64,000 bases of DNA from an uncultured Lachnospiraceae bacterium (lineage in GTDB: Bacteria > Bacillota > Clostridia > Lachnospirales > Lachnospiraceae), in contig CAMEIX010000014.1 of assembly GCA_945919075.1 (NCBI GenBank), positions 1 through 64,000 of the forward strand. Direction: 5' to 3'. The notes below the pieces were generated by a model, which did not search any database, was not told where the DNA came from, and saw nothing but the letters and a program-made list of their open reading frames with translations. The position numbers and the translations under genes were made by a program. How positions within the stretch are numbered: the first letter of the stretch is position 1; every line of letters starts with the position of its first letter. This document shows, piece after piece, positions 7,725-17,734 of this stretch.

Positions 7725-9401
7725 TTATTTTAACGCTACTACCTGATTGGCAGCAACTACAAGTGCCTTGATGGAACTCTTAATGATATCTTCATCGATT
7801 CCAACACCCCAATAAGTGGTGCCGCCTGCAACTACGCCTACAAAGGCTGCTGCCTTGGAAGAAGAACCCTTGGAAATAGCGTGTTCTTCGTAAACTGCCA
7901 GTTCATAATCCACATTAAAGAATTTCTTAATCGCATTGCTGACTGCATCGAGACGGCCGTTACCTGCCTGATTGACCTGATTCTCAACGCCGTCTTTTAC
8001 AATCTTAAGCTGTGTGGAAATTCCACCCACCTGAGAGAAATGGCAGTCCACAATATCGAATACCGGTTTCTTGTTAATATACTCCTCTTCAAACAACTGA
8101 TAAATTTCATCCGGCGTAAGTTCCTTATGATTCTTATCGGAAGCGGATTTTACAATGTAACGGACTTCATCCTTCATTTTATCCGGCAGGGAAATACCAA
8201 AATTCTGCTTCATAATGAAGGCAATACCACCCTTACCGGACTGGCTGTTAATACGGATAACATCGGATTCGTACTCTCTTCCCAAATCCACAGGATCAAT
8301 CGGCAGATAGGGAACGGTCCAGCGCTTGCCACTCTTCCCTTCTTCTCTCCATGCCATACCTTTCGAAATAGCATCCTGATGAGAACCGGAAAATGCGGTA
8401 AATACCAGGTCGCCGGCATAAGGAGTCCTTTCGTGAACATGCATACCGGTAAGTAATTCGTAAGTTTCCCTGATTTTGCTTATATTGGAGAAATCCAGTT
8501 TCGGATCCACACCATGTGTTACCATGTTCATGGCCACGGTAACAATGTCAACATTACCGGTTCTTTCTCCGTTGCCAAATAGGGTACCCTCTACCCGGTC
8601 AGCACCTGCAAGTACTCCAAATTCTGCATCACTGATACCGCAGCCTCTGTCATTATGAGGATGTACACTGAGGTTTACGGCATCTCTGTATTTCAGATTC
8701 TTATGTATATATTCAATCTGGCATGCAAAAACATGGGGCATAGCCACCTGAACCGTGGTAGGAATATTGATAATCACCTTGTTTTCCGGAACCGGTTTCC
8801 ATACATCCAGAACGGCATTACAAACTTCAACCGCATAGTCCACTTCCGTCTGGGAAAAGCTTTCCGGGCTATATTCGAAGGTAAAGTTTCCTTCTGTTTC
8901 GTCTGCCAGTGTCTTTAAGAGCTTCGCTCCTTCTACCGCAATCTTCTTGATTTCCTCTTTATCCTTTTTGAAAACCTGCTCTCTCTGGGCAACAGAGGTA
9001 GAATTGTAAAGGTGGATAACCGCACGGGGAGCACCCTTAACTGCCTCAAAGGTCTTACGGATAATATGTTCTCTCGCCTGAGTCAGTACCTGAATGGTAA
9101 CATCCTCGGGAATCATATTACGGTCAATCAGGGCGCGAATAAAATTGTACTCTGTATCACTTGCTGCGGGGAAACCTACTTCAATTTCCTTAAATCCCAC
9201 ATCCACAAGCATCTGGAAAAACTGCAGTTTTTCATCCAGTCCCATGGGCTCAATTAACGCCTGATTGCCGTCACGCAAATCCACGCTGCACCAGATCGGT
9301 GCCTTCTTAATTGTATCCTGCTTCACCCAGTCATAAGTCACTACAGGGGGTAAAAAGTAGGATTTCTCGTATTTTTCTTTAATTTCGTTCTCTGTCATCA
9401 T
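7725..9401 (-). CDS. leuA: 2-isopropylmalate synthase
   Basis: It condenses acetyl-CoA and 2-oxoisovalerate, the first committed step of leucine synthesis. The 558-residue length and the opening [20 protein letters not shown] fit the longer LeuA type (IPMS2). The HMGL-like TIM barrel shows [12 protein letters not shown] (metal and catalytic residues) and [12 protein letters not shown], and the C-terminal region matches the LeuA regulatory dimer domain. AGGAGG eight bases upstream sets the start; a second ATG follows immediately. It is single-gene and preceded by a leucine T-box, so it is induced when tRNA-Leu is uncharged. Confidence 0.95.
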   Translation of the reverse strand: MMTENEIKEKYEKSYFLPPVVTYDWVKQDTIKKAPIWCSVDLRDGNQALIEPMGLDEKLQFFQMLVDVGFKEIEVGFPAASDTEYNFIRALIDRNMIPEDVTIQVLTQAREHIIRKTFEAVKGAPRAVIHLYNSTSVAQREQVFKKDKEEIKKIAVEGAKLLKTLADETEGNFTFEYSPESFSQTEVDYAVEVCNAVLDVWKPVPENKVIINIPTTVQVAMPHVFACQIEYIHKNLKYRDAVNLSVHPHNDRGCGISDAEFGVLAGADRVEGTLFGNGERTGNVDIVTVAMNMVTHGVDPKLDFSNISKIRETYELLTGMHVHERTPYAGDLVFTAFSGSHQDAISKGMAWREEGKSGKRWTVPYLPIDPVDLGREYESDVIRINSQSGKGGIAFIMKQNFGISLPDKMKDEVRYIVKSASDKNHKELTPDEIYQLFEEEYINKKPVFDIVDCHFSQVGGISTQLKIVKDGVENQVNQAGNGRLDAVSNAIKKFFNVDYELAVYEEHAISKGSSSKAAAFVGVVAGGTTYWGVGIDEDIIKSSIKALVVAANQVVALK

Positions 9402-9477
9402 TTCCCTGTCCTCCTTAAATTTCCCAATTTCTCACGGTTGCTGTTCTCGATTTTCTTCGAAAATCGGAACAAGTAAT

Positions 9478-9780
9478 AAAAAATCTCTACAAGGATGTTT
9501 TCATCCTTGTAGAGACGTAAATTTACGCGGTACCACTCTACTTCATGGTTTCCCATGCCCTCATTGGCTAAGCCTTCCTGTCACGGTGGATTCTCCGTCC
9601 GCTCCTACACAACCTGCTTTCTAAGCGCTTCTATTATATAAGTATATATAAGTCACGCTCCCAAAAGACTGTCTTCAGGCGGCTGCTCCAAGGCGAGTTC
9701 GCTGTCTGCTTCGATTGCCTCGCACCTTCCGGCAACTCTCTGAATCCTGCGCGCAGTTACTATTCCTCTTCTTCGCATTT
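9478..9780 (-). promoter_or_regulatory. Leucine T-box riboswitch
   Basis: The minus-strand leader of leuA contains all T-box landmarks in order: an AGTAA/AGAGAG stem I region, a specifier loop with GAACTC (specifier codon CTC, Leu, at 9695-9697) followed by GGAG, and the T-box TGGTACCGCG at 9526-9535. A 14-bp terminator stem (9484-9497 with 9502-9515) with six U closes it. Uncharged tRNA-Leu should pair with the specifier and the T-box and favour the antiterminator. Confidence 0.93.
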
Positions 9781-9806
9781 TATTGATTTCCATAATGTTA
9801 TCACAA
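9777..9806 (-). promoter_or_regulatory. Probable promoter of the leuA T-box transcript
   Basis: On the minus strand TTGTGA (9801-9806), an 18-base spacer and TAAAAT (9777-9782) sit directly before the T-box stem I. An alternative TTGTGC/TAACAT pair lies slightly upstream. Confidence 0.5.
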
Positions 9807-9851
9807 AATTTTCATAAGCACAAGTACCATTTTTTCTCTAATCTGCACATT

Positions 9852-10358
9852 TTACTCCTGACCTATGTACTTTTCTCTGAAATAATCTGCCAGATAGCGG
9901 TTTTCTTCAAATTCCGGATTCTCACAGATTTTTTCAAGCCGCTCCCGGTACAGGGATGCCCGCCCGGCAAATTCTTCATTGTCTTCACATTTTTGAGCAG
10001 CCATTTCATAAATTTTATAATAGTAGCCGTTACTATACATACGTGCTCTTTCCCAGTAAGGTTCAAAGTCTTTTTCGTAGTCATCATACACCCAAAGGAT
10101 GGATACCAGCTCCGTAAAATTTCCGTTCTCAACCGTTCTGTCAGCACTCCTTAGACGATTGGACAAACTATTATCTTCAACATTTTCCCGAACCATGCCC
10201 AATGTATAGAAAAAAACAGAGAAAACCAGAATATTAACCAGTACAAGAATGGAGCAGAATACAATTTTTCTTACAATATGAAGCTGTCCCTTCTTTTTGC
10301 TTTGCCATTCCTTGAAATACAGAAAACCTAAGATTGCAATAAAAATCAGAAAAGGCAT
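9852..10358 (-). CDS. Two-span membrane protein of unknown function
   Basis: I do not recognise this 168-residue protein. Hydrophobic segments lie at about residues 2-14 and 29-52, with the KEWQSKKKG basic stretch between them. About 110 charged, aromatic-rich residues follow (many E, Y and R), probably a helical domain outside the membrane. It starts two bases after the stop of the upstream zinc-ribbon gene and is the last gene of the operon running from 15628. The tail resembles in style the C-terminal parts of the two neighbours, suggesting a shared family of helical tails. Function unknown. Confidence 0.65.
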   Translation of the reverse strand: MPFLIFIAILGFLYFKEWQSKKKGQLHIVRKIVFCSILVLVNILVFSVFFYTLGMVRENVEDNSLSNRLRSADRTVENGNFTELVSILWVYDDYEKDFEPYWERARMYSNGYYYKIYEMAAQKCEDNEEFAGRASLYRERLEKICENPEFEENRYLADYFREKYIGQE

Positions 10359-10360
10359 GA

Positions 10361-11035
10361 TTAATTTCCCCCTTCCAGTTTTTCATAAACCAGGGATACT
10401 AATCTGTCCCTTTCAGCACGCTCCAGAGAATAAGATGGATTTTCCTTTTCTCCATAAGCCAGAAAACGAAGTTCTTCCTCCGTAAAATCCAGATATCCTT
10501 TATAAAAGGCTTCGATAAAAAGCACATAATCCCGGTATTCTTCTGGATTTTCGGCTGTAGATACCTCCCGCATGACATCATAGGAGTAATCAAGCAGATT
10601 CTCCACATCATAACGGTTTATTTCTTCCTCATTTTCCACGCTTATTACAATATTCTCAGATGCTTCCACGAAATACTTAAACCTGTAAAACCCCGGATTT
10701 TTCTGCAGATATCCCAATTCCTCAAGGCATTTTTCTGCCTGACTTCCGGGCAGCATTTCCGCCTCTGTCCTGTCCTCACTCATGCAAAATAACCCAAAGG
10801 ATAATACAAGTACCACAATCGCGCATAATAGCAACCCCAGGTTGATTCGGGTAATCAGTTTAGACGCAATTTCTTTTTCCTTTAATTTCAGTATAATACG
10901 GGGTAGTTCCTTATTGCGCTTTATTTTTTCATCGACCTGTGCCTGAAACTCTGTATAGGATTTGTTTTCCCGGCCACAGAAAGGACACGTTTTTGTTAAG
11001 GAGCCTACTTCTCCACCACAGTATTCACATTTCAT
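10361..11035 (-). CDS. Zinc-ribbon membrane protein of unknown function
   Basis: The 224-residue protein opens with a zinc ribbon (C3, C6, C17, C20 in MKCEYCGGEV...CPFCGREN). A charged linker and one transmembrane span (about 64-85) follow, then an acidic, mostly helical domain of about 135 residues. The layout implies a cytosolic metal-binding head and an external C-terminal domain. ATG 11035 follows AGGAGG and overlaps the stop of the upstream paralogue-like gene by four bases (ATGA), so translation is coupled. No function is inferred. Confidence 0.7.
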   Translation of the reverse strand: MKCEYCGGEVGSLTKTCPFCGRENKSYTEFQAQVDEKIKRNKELPRIILKLKEKEIASKLITRINLGLLLCAIVVLVLSFGLFCMSEDRTEAEMLPGSQAEKCLEELGYLQKNPGFYRFKYFVEASENIVISVENEEEINRYDVENLLDYSYDVMREVSTAENPEEYRDYVLFIEAFYKGYLDFTEEELRFLAYGEKENPSYSLERAERDRLVSLVYEKLEGGN

Positions 11036-11694
11036 GGTTTCAGTTCCTCCTTAGTAAATCCGTACTCCTCCATTTTCGAAATCGTGCGTTCCTCAAACTC
11101 CTTTAAGACTTCTTCGTTTCCCAGAATCACATTATCGTTCCTGTTTTTCTCACATTCATCCAGCAAATCTATCGCACACTGCAAGGCTTCGGCCCGATAT
11201 TCCGCCGCTCTCTCTTCTTCTCCCGAAACGCCGTCATATTCCTCAAACCAGTTCAGATACTTAAGAAGACTCTCTTCTTTGTTCCATACGGACACCACTT
11301 CCTTGTATTTCCGATAATTTGCGCCGGTCGCACCTTGGTTCAGATAATCCTTTAATTTCCCATACTCTCCGTCCTCAAAGTACTGCTCCAAAATTTCCTG
11401 ATCTTTATTACGCTGATCATAGGACCGGGCTGCGGAAAATTGGCTATACACCACAACAAATCCGGAAACCATCAGAATAAGAATCAGTACGACAAATAAC
11501 AATTTGAAATAAAGTGAGGTTCCCCGTTTGATTACGCGCCCCGGCAGTTCTCTTTTTATTTCCTCTGCCTCTTTATCATAACTTTTTAATATGCTATGCT
11601 TCTTTTCCTTTGCCACTTTGGCATTTTCTGTATTACAATAGGGGCAATTTGACAGATGGTCTGCGTATTCCCCTCCACAGCTTTTACAAATCAT
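11032..11694 (-). CDS. Zinc-ribbon membrane protein of unknown function
   Basis: The 220-residue protein has the same plan as its downstream neighbour: zinc ribbon at the N-terminus (C3, C6, C17, C20), basic linker, one transmembrane span (about 61-84) and an acidic helical C-terminal domain. The two C-terminal domains share composition but little obvious sequence, so they are distant paralogues or functional analogues. It starts 49 bases after the EAL/beta-solenoid gene on the same strand and is likely co-transcribed with it. Function unknown. Confidence 0.7.
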   Translation of the reverse strand: MICKSCGGEYADHLSNCPYCNTENAKVAKEKKHSILKSYDKEAEEIKRELPGRVIKRGTSLYFKLLFVVLILILMVSGFVVVYSQFSAARSYDQRNKDQEILEQYFEDGEYGKLKDYLNQGATGANYRKYKEVVSVWNKEESLLKYLNWFEEYDGVSGEEERAAEYRAEALQCAIDLLDECEKNRNDNVILGNEEVLKEFEERTISKMEEYGFTKEELKP

Positions 11695-11743
11695 ATATTT
11701 TCTACCTTTCGTGACTAAGGAATAAACCGTAAGAGAGACGTCC

Positions 11744-14700
11744 CTAAATCATGCCCTTGGGCAGATAAACACAGAATCTCTCTTCTTCAGGACAACGTTC
11801 TGCCTGATAGATATAAATCCCCTTTTCGGATTGAAGCTTCATGGCAAAGGAGTCCTCTTCGATTTCATGGGGTTCAAGTTCCTCCCCAAAGCGGTTTACC
11901 GCAGGAAGAACTTCATCCACGATGACATTTCCTCCTTCAATGATAACCGGTGTTTCCTTTCCGCCAATCTTACAGGGATTTGCGGATGCAAGGCTTACGC
12001 TGACGGTTCCTCTCTGAATATGCACGCTGCCCTTTCCGTCATAATTGCCAATACCGCTGATTCTCTCGCCTTCTCCGTATATTCTCAGATAATCCGCATT
12101 GCAGAAGATATCCACATCTCCGGTGTAAGAGCCCACACTCGCCGTCTGGGCACCGCGGGATGTAATCTCGATTTTGTGGCCCGCAAGCATCACCCTGCCG
12201 CTTCCGCCTTCCAAAACACCGATGGAGGTAGACCTTTCACCCTCGGACAATAGTTTCAGGGTTCCATTATTAACAAATGAAACGGTTCCTTCCAAAGAAC
12301 CGATACCGATAATTTCATTTGCAGTACAGCTCATTTCCAAATTTACGTCATCAATTGCAATATCTGAGAAACCATTTACGGAACCGATTCCTACTGCCGA
12401 AATAGCTCTTGCCTCTGCCTTAATATGTCCTCTCATTAAGTGTATTCGGGCATTGTTACCCCTGATACCTCCGCCGATACAGACTACTTTATCCCCATGA
12501 GAAGTAACCTCCAGATTACCTCCCATATCAATGACAATATTCCCGTAACCTTCGGAGTAACTTCCACCGATACATGCACTATTGTTCCGGTTTGCCATAA
12601 TGGTCAGATTACCCTCCCCACGCAGGACGAGTGCTGCCGTTTCCGGAACGCTGATTCCTTCTTTATGTAAAAAATTATCTCCCTCCAGTACAATATCTAC
12701 CCTGCTGTTTCTTCCAAGACGAATCGTAGCACCCGCAAGAGCCTTAATATTGGAGTCCTGCAAAATAAGTGTGGTTTGCGAATTGTCGGCAATCTCAATA
12801 TTCATACTGATGGTATGTTCTTTTTTCCCGGTTACCCGCACGGTCCCATTCCCCACGCGAATTAAGGTATTCTTATTTACGGCGAGTTCAAGAATATCCA
12901 GTACTTCCCCGTCTTTTGCTTCATAAATACGATTATCATTATCATAGCGTGCAAACTTGATATTCTGTGAAATGATATAATCCACAATGGCATGGTCGAT
13001 TTCCGGTATAATCGTTGCCGAAGGCCTTGCCAGATAAAAGCCCTGCAATAAGTCCACACCCAGTTCAATCAGTTTACACATTTCTTCAAAGGTTTCCACA
13101 CCCTCACCCAGTGTCAGAATGTTATTTCTGCGGGCAAATTCAATGGTATTTAAGACAAACATCTGCTTGTCCTTATCATTCTGAATATTATTTACCAGGA
13201 AATGATCAATCTTAATAACATGGGGTTTGTAGCGAAGCAGGTTGGCAATATTAGAATAACCGGTTCCATAATCATCAATGGCAAACTGGCATGCATTTTC
13301 TCCGTCAGACAGGGACAAAATCTGTTCAATTTCTTCTTCGGAAGTTTCGTTCTGCTCCGTAATTTCAATGGTGCAATCCTTAAATAAGTGCGAGTATTTT
13401 CGAATTAATTCGTTTTTGTCCGCAATATTTAAAAAGCGGCCCGGGATACTGTTTACAAAAAGCCGCTTTCCGGTAAACAGGTCATAATTCTTATCAAAGT
13501 ATTCCAGTACATTATTAAGTGTTGCATATTCAATATCGTAAGAACGTCCGTATTCATCCGCAATCTTTAGGATTTCCATAGGACTTAACTGCACATTCTT
13601 ATCCGTTCTCATCAGCGCCTCATAGCCATAAATCTGACCGGTACGCGCACTGACAATGGGCTGATAGTGGTATTGGAAAAGGTTACCGTCTACCAGAGAT
13701 TCAAATACATAGTACATTTCCTTGGCAGTCTGAATTTTGACGGCAGGGCCGGTTCCCAACTTCAGACGATTTAAATAGAGTTCGGAATTAGCAACCTTGA
13801 TGAGAGTTGCAATATCATTTTTCCAACCGGGAGTAGCCAGAGTACAGCCACAATTCACTTCCATGAAATAATCTTTTTCCTTGTTCTGGTTGTGGGGCTG
13901 CATCAGTTCATAAAAAAGTGCAATACCTTTGTTCAGTGCACTGTCCACTTCTTCGTTGGAATGCTCCGTATTCATCACCACAAAACTGTCGTCTGCTATT
14001 CTCGAAATAATTACATTGCACGGATTTGCAAGCTGCAAAGATTCTGCAACCAGACAAATGACCTCTTCAATTTCTTCAATACCGTAATTTTCATAAATAA
14101 ACTGGTATTTGGGAATGTTATATACGGAAACGGCAATATGATACTTTGAAAGATCCTCATAATTTTCATCCACATAAGAAACAAAGCCTTTCAGGTTCCA
14201 AAGCCCGGTCAACATATCCCTGTTTTCCATCTGACGCATATTTCCGGCAAGATACTGCTGTCTGGTTCGGCTGATAATAACACCGAAGGCCGAGTTCATA
14301 ACATTGCAAAGTCGATGAAGCCTGTGAATAGTTGCTGCCAGATTATCCGTTCTGACCGCATAATAGCCGCATACACTGTCTGAAACATGAACGGACTGAA
14401 AGATAAACATCTTTCCATCACCTAACTGTTTTTCAATATGGGGATACATGTCCTTTATAGAGAATATCTCCTGATTTTCCACTTCGTATATATTATTTCT
14501 GGAACTGGCAACCACCATATCCTTGGTAAAAGGCTCCTCTGCATGAGTACTTTCCTGCCTTGCCATCATCAGAAAATCACTGTTTATTGCTAAAATAGAA
14601 TCATTCAGTATATAGGTGAGCAGATTCTCGCAAAGCTGGGTATAATCCATACTTTTCAGTATACTGTCGGACAAAGCCATTACATAATTTTCATGAGCTT

Positions 14701-15628
14701 CGTTATCCACAAATTTCATGCTGATACGGTTTGCATATTCGCGGTAATCGGAAAAATCCATCTTCCTGCAGCCACAGGATTCACTGATTTCCATTTTCCA
14801 GATTTCTTCTGTTTTGTACGGCTTAACTTTCTTTTCCACTGCATCTACAATCATATGAAAGCATAATTTCCCCAGTGCTTCCACATCCTGACCTGCACTG
14901 GTGATTCTGGGATTATGAAACATAAAAATAGGTAGATTATCAAAACCTGTGACCAGTACTTCCTCCGGCACTCTGATGCCACGCTCTTTCAATCTGTCAC
15001 AAGCGGTAATTGCCATGGAATCATTGGCACAGATAATCGCTTCCGGTATCATACTGCGGTTGACCCAACGGTCAATTGCGTTGTTAACCGGACCTTCCCA
15101 ATAATCCCCATAGGCAATCATATCATTTTTTACAGTAAGACCATGTGCCTCCATAGCCTCTTTATAAAGTCGCAGACGGATGTCGGAATCCTTTTCCCCC
15201 TTAATACCTGCAAGGAAAAAAATCTTTTCTTTTTTATGTTCCTCTATAATATGGGACAATATCTGATTAAAGGAATTTTCCTGATTTTTCAGTACACAGA
15301 AACAGCCCTCTTTTTCGCTATACAGCGATAAAACAGGAATATTTCTCTCCTTTGCTTTACCAATCAGTTCCTGCACGATCGTCTTATCAAAAAACTGTTC
15401 TTCTTTTACCACCAGAATATCCACCACATCAAAATTAATCATTTTGTAGATGGATTTTGCACCTTCATCAAAACTGTCATTCTTATAAAAATCACGGAAG
15501 CTGTTGAATACCATAATGCGGTAATTTGTACCTTTTGTGGCATTGTAAAGTGCCTCCATAAAATTCTGCATCATGTAATCTTGAAATTTTGTAATACAAA
15601 CCGCAATTATCTTCTTATCATTAATCAT
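11744..15628 (-). CDS. LacI-type ligand domain, degenerate GGDEF, EAL phosphodiesterase and beta-solenoid fusion protein
   Basis: The 1294-residue protein has no signal peptide or membrane span. Domains in order: periplasmic-binding/LacI-type ligand domain without HTH (about 5-290); a linker domain, perhaps GAF-like (300-450); GGDEF domain with ADDSF at 545-549 instead of GGDEF (470-625); EAL domain (645-880) with all key residues visible: E670-A-L, N726, E755, D785-D786, K806, E842, E845, Q862; a beta-solenoid of eight repeats of about 28 residues, each beginning with an IG or VG step (905-1240); and a 55-residue tail. It should hydrolyse c-di-GMP under control of a small ligand. The solenoid is of a kind normally seen on secreted proteins. 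ATG 15628 has GGGAG upstream. Confidence 0.85.
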   Translation of the reverse strand: MINDKKIIAVCITKFQDYMMQNFMEALYNATKGTNYRIMVFNSFRDFYKNDSFDEGAKSIYKMINFDVVDILVVKEEQFFDKTIVQELIGKAKERNIPVLSLYSEKEGCFCVLKNQENSFNQILSHIIEEHKKEKIFFLAGIKGEKDSDIRLRLYKEAMEAHGLTVKNDMIAYGDYWEGPVNNAIDRWVNRSMIPEAIICANDSMAITACDRLKERGIRVPEEVLVTGFDNLPIFMFHNPRITSAGQDVEALGKLCFHMIVDAVEKKVKPYKTEEIWKMEISESCGCRKMDFSDYREYANRISMKFVDNEAHENYVMALSDSILKSMDYTQLCENLLTYILNDSILAINSDFLMMARQESTHAEEPFTKDMVVASSRNNIYEVENQEIFSIKDMYPHIEKQLGDGKMFIFQSVHVSDSVCGYYAVRTDNLAATIHRLHRLCNVMNSAFGVIISRTRQQYLAGNMRQMENRDMLTGLWNLKGFVSYVDENYEDLSKYHIAVSVYNIPKYQFIYENYGIEEIEEVICLVAESLQLANPCNVIISRIADDSFVVMNTEHSNEEVDSALNKGIALFYELMQPHNQNKEKDYFMEVNCGCTLATPGWKNDIATLIKVANSELYLNRLKLGTGPAVKIQTAKEMYYVFESLVDGNLFQYHYQPIVSARTGQIYGYEALMRTDKNVQLSPMEILKIADEYGRSYDIEYATLNNVLEYFDKNYDLFTGKRLFVNSIPGRFLNIADKNELIRKYSHLFKDCTIEITEQNETSEEEIEQILSLSDGENACQFAIDDYGTGYSNIANLLRYKPHVIKIDHFLVNNIQNDKDKQMFVLNTIEFARRNNILTLGEGVETFEEMCKLIELGVDLLQGFYLARPSATIIPEIDHAIVDYIISQNIKFARYDNDNRIYEAKDGEVLDILELAVNKNTLIRVGNGTVRVTGKKEHTISMNIEIADNSQTTLILQDSNIKALAGATIRLGRNSRVDIVLEGDNFLHKEGISVPETAALVLRGEGNLTIMANRNNSACIGGSYSEGYGNIVIDMGGNLEVTSHGDKVVCIGGGIRGNNARIHLMRGHIKAEARAISAVGIGSVNGFSDIAIDDVNLEMSCTANEIIGIGSLEGTVSFVNNGTLKLLSEGERSTSIGVLEGGSGRVMLAGHKIEITSRGAQTASVGSYTGDVDIFCNADYLRIYGEGERISGIGNYDGKGSVHIQRGTVSVSLASANPCKIGGKETPVIIEGGNVIVDEVLPAVNRFGEELEPHEIEEDSFAMKLQSEKGIYIYQAERCPEEERFCVYLPKGMI

Positions 15629-15663
15629 ATGCCCATCTCCCAATACGTATAAAACGTCAATTT

Positions 15664-15693
15664 ATTATATCATATTACAAATTTGTACGTCAA
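15664..15693 (-). promoter_or_regulatory. Promoter of the EAL/beta-solenoid operon with palindromic spacer
   Basis: On the minus strand TTGACG (15688-15693), an 18-base spacer and TATAAT (15664-15669) with extended TGA. The spacer contains a perfect 12-bp palindrome, TACAAATTTGTA (15676-15687), a possible repressor site. Confidence 0.75.
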
Positions 15694-15829
15694 TTACGGA
15701 CAGTCTATTCCTCCATGGATTGCCCTGTTTATGAGGTGTTAACGAAGTTCACAGAATATTTATTAGGAAATCCCCCCATAATATGGTATATTCTTACTAT
15801 AAAATACTATTAGAAAAGAAGGTAAACAC

Positions 15830-16057
15830 ATGAATCCAATGATGATCTTTCAGTTGAAAAAAGCCTGGGATACTTTCCAGCAGAACCACCCCAAATTTCC
15901 CCTTTTCCTTTCTGCGGTATCCAGTGAAGGGATTAAGGAAAATACAGTAATATCCATTGACATCACCACGCCCGAAGGAAAGTCCTACAGTTCCAATTTA
16001 AAGGTAACACCTTCCGACCTGGAACTGATTGAGACATTGAAGAAAATGAAACCTTAA
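15830..16057 (+). CDS. Small conserved-looking protein of unknown function
   Basis: A 75-residue acidic/basic mixed protein, MNPMMIFQLKKAWDTFQQNH..., with an N-terminal amphipathic helix and a central strand-rich part (ISIDITTPEGKSYSSNLKV). A purine-rich AAGAAGG lies upstream and a bidirectional terminator downstream, which supports a real gene. No family is recognised with certainty. It diverges from the EAL operon. Confidence 0.6.
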   Translation: MNPMMIFQLKKAWDTFQQNHPKFPLFLSAVSSEGIKENTVISIDITTPEGKSYSSNLKVTPSDLELIETLKKMKP

Positions 16058-16100
16058 AACTGTTATCTTAATTACAAACCTGCAAATTAAAGTACTATAA

Positions 16101-16142
16101 AAGACCTCACATTCACAGGGCACCCTGAAAATGTGAGGTCTT
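16101..16142. terminator. Bidirectional terminator
   Basis: AAGACCTCACATT (16101-16113) pairs perfectly with 16130-16142, and CAGGG/CCCTG extends the inner stem. T-rich flanks lie on both sides. It ends the 75-residue protein gene and the converging chemoreceptor gene. Confidence 0.9.
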
Positions 16143-16165
16143 ATTTTGTCATAATAAATATGCTT

Positions 16166-17620
16166 CTACTGAACCAGTTCATTTGCCGTGGATTCAAGTA
16201 CTTCCACATACTGTCTGATATTTCTTAAGATATCATTGTTGTTCACACTCTTCTCATAAGTAATCTGAGCATGGGCGGAAACCTCTTCGGAGATTGCGGA
16301 AATGTTCTGGATGCTTTCTACAATAACCTTGTTGGATACATCCAGCTGTTCTACGCTCTTTTCCAGTTCCTGTGCCATTGTGGTTGCATTTCTGGTCGCT
16401 TCATCCATGATACGGAACTGTTCTGCTGTCTGCATAACCAGTTTTTCCTGTTCACCAGTTCGGTCCAAAAGGGACTGGGTTGCTTCTCCTGTTTTGGAAA
16501 TGCGATCCGTAATATTATCAATGATGGAAGAAATGCTCTGTGTTGCCTGGGAAGTCTGATCTGCAAGAGAAGAAATCTCACCCGCAACTACAGAAAATCC
16601 ACGTCCTGCCTCGCCTGCTCTCGCTGCTTCAATGGAAGCATTCAGGGAAAGAAGGGCTGTTTTCTTGGTAATCTGATTAATCAGTGCAAGAATATCTTCC
16701 ATACTCTTGATCTGCTCTATCAGGGAATGCATCTCCTCGGAAACCAGACTGCCCGCCTGCCTGGACTGTTCCATGGAAGATACCAGACTGTCTACACTGA
16801 TGCGTCCGGTTTCTACGGAACTTGCAGTAGAATTCACATTGGAAAGAATCCCTTCTGAAGCATCCTTAACCATATCAATGTGGTTCTGAATTGCTGTAGT
16901 GCTTTCAATCTGTTCCTGAATGGCTTCTGCCGTTTCCGTGGAACCATTGCTTACTTCAGCCATGGCCATCTCCACTGCAGAAGAATTATCATACAAAGTA
17001 TCGGTTCCTGTCTTAATCTCTTCGCTCTGTTCCTGAATCACGTTTGCGGATTCCAGAATATGCTGGACAAGCTGGCGGTTCCTGTTTTCCTGAGCCTGAA
17101 TTTCTGCCACTTTATCTGCTGAAATTTTACTCAGGGTTTTGGAAGCCATTGCCGAGAAAAGACCTACAATAAAAATGACTGCCAACAAAATCTCGGTATT
17201 GGTTATGGCCTCTGCATCAAATTTATTCCGTGTGGCCAGATAAATTATATGAACAATGTTAATAACCAGAGCAGTCGCTGAGGCAAAAAGGGAATATTTA
17301 ATATCCGAATATATGGCGATTATAACAATAAACGGAAGAATATATGTAAAAGTATTATTAAGACCTGTAAACAGCACAAATACATAAAGAATACTGTATC
17401 CCACCAGATAAATGTAACGAATCATTTTAGATTCCTTATTCCGCATATACAGAAACTGGAATATGGCAAGTGGAATCAGGTTTAATGCTGCAAAGACCGC
17501 CAGATAATCAATCTTTCGGTTTCCTTTTATGCCCTCTAGTGCATAAGCTACCAAAAGAACCATACTCAAAACCCAATAAGAAATCGCTACTGTTTTGTTT
17601 TCCCTTGCTTTACTGCTCAT
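16166..17620 (-). CDS. Methyl-accepting chemotaxis protein, multi-span membrane type
   Basis: The 484-residue receptor has about six hydrophobic segments in its first 170 residues instead of a periplasmic ligand domain. A long coiled-coil methylation/signalling region follows, with the hairpin tip [20 protein letters not shown] and [12 protein letters not shown] that bind CheA/CheW. No clear HAMP domain is seen. The input is therefore likely membrane-linked or intramembrane. GAGAGG precedes the ATG. It has its own promoter and sits next to c-di-GMP-type enzymes, which suggests a local motility/second-messenger cluster. Ligand unknown. Confidence 0.9.
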   Translation of the reverse strand: MSSKARENKTVAISYWVLSMVLLVAYALEGIKGNRKIDYLAVFAALNLIPLAIFQFLYMRNKESKMIRYIYLVGYSILYVFVLFTGLNNTFTYILPFIVIIAIYSDIKYSLFASATALVINIVHIIYLATRNKFDAEAITNTEILLAVIFIVGLFSAMASKTLSKISADKVAEIQAQENRNRQLVQHILESANVIQEQSEEIKTGTDTLYDNSSAVEMAMAEVSNGSTETAEAIQEQIESTTAIQNHIDMVKDASEGILSNVNSTASSVETGRISVDSLVSSMEQSRQAGSLVSEEMHSLIEQIKSMEDILALINQITKKTALLSLNASIEAARAGEAGRGFSVVAGEISSLADQTSQATQSISSIIDNITDRISKTGEATQSLLDRTGEQEKLVMQTAEQFRIMDEATRNATTMAQELEKSVEQLDVSNKVIVESIQNISAISEEVSAHAQITYEKSVNNNDILRNIRQYVEVLESTANELVQ

Positions 17621-17665
17621 AGTTTTCCTCTCTCCGTACCGGAAAACCGGTATATTTTCCTTAGT

Positions 17666-17694
17666 ATTGTATTACAAATCCATGTATTTTTCAA
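17666..17694 (-). promoter_or_regulatory. Promoter of the chemoreceptor gene
   Basis: On the minus strand TTGAAA (17689-17694), a 17-base spacer and TACAAT (17666-17671), in the 114-base gap after the HD phosphodiesterase gene. Confidence 0.7.
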
Positions 17695-17734
17695 CAAATT
17701 CCATAATGGCTTCCTATTCTTCTATGGCGAATCC

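Noticed and set aside
16271-16858. Long plus-strand reading frame opposite the chemoreceptor gene
   Set aside because: It is antisense to a strongly supported gene, is Cys/Phe-rich, has no ribosome site and shows no domain. Other frames opposite leuA, ftsH, gyrA and the antiporter genes were dropped for the same reasons.
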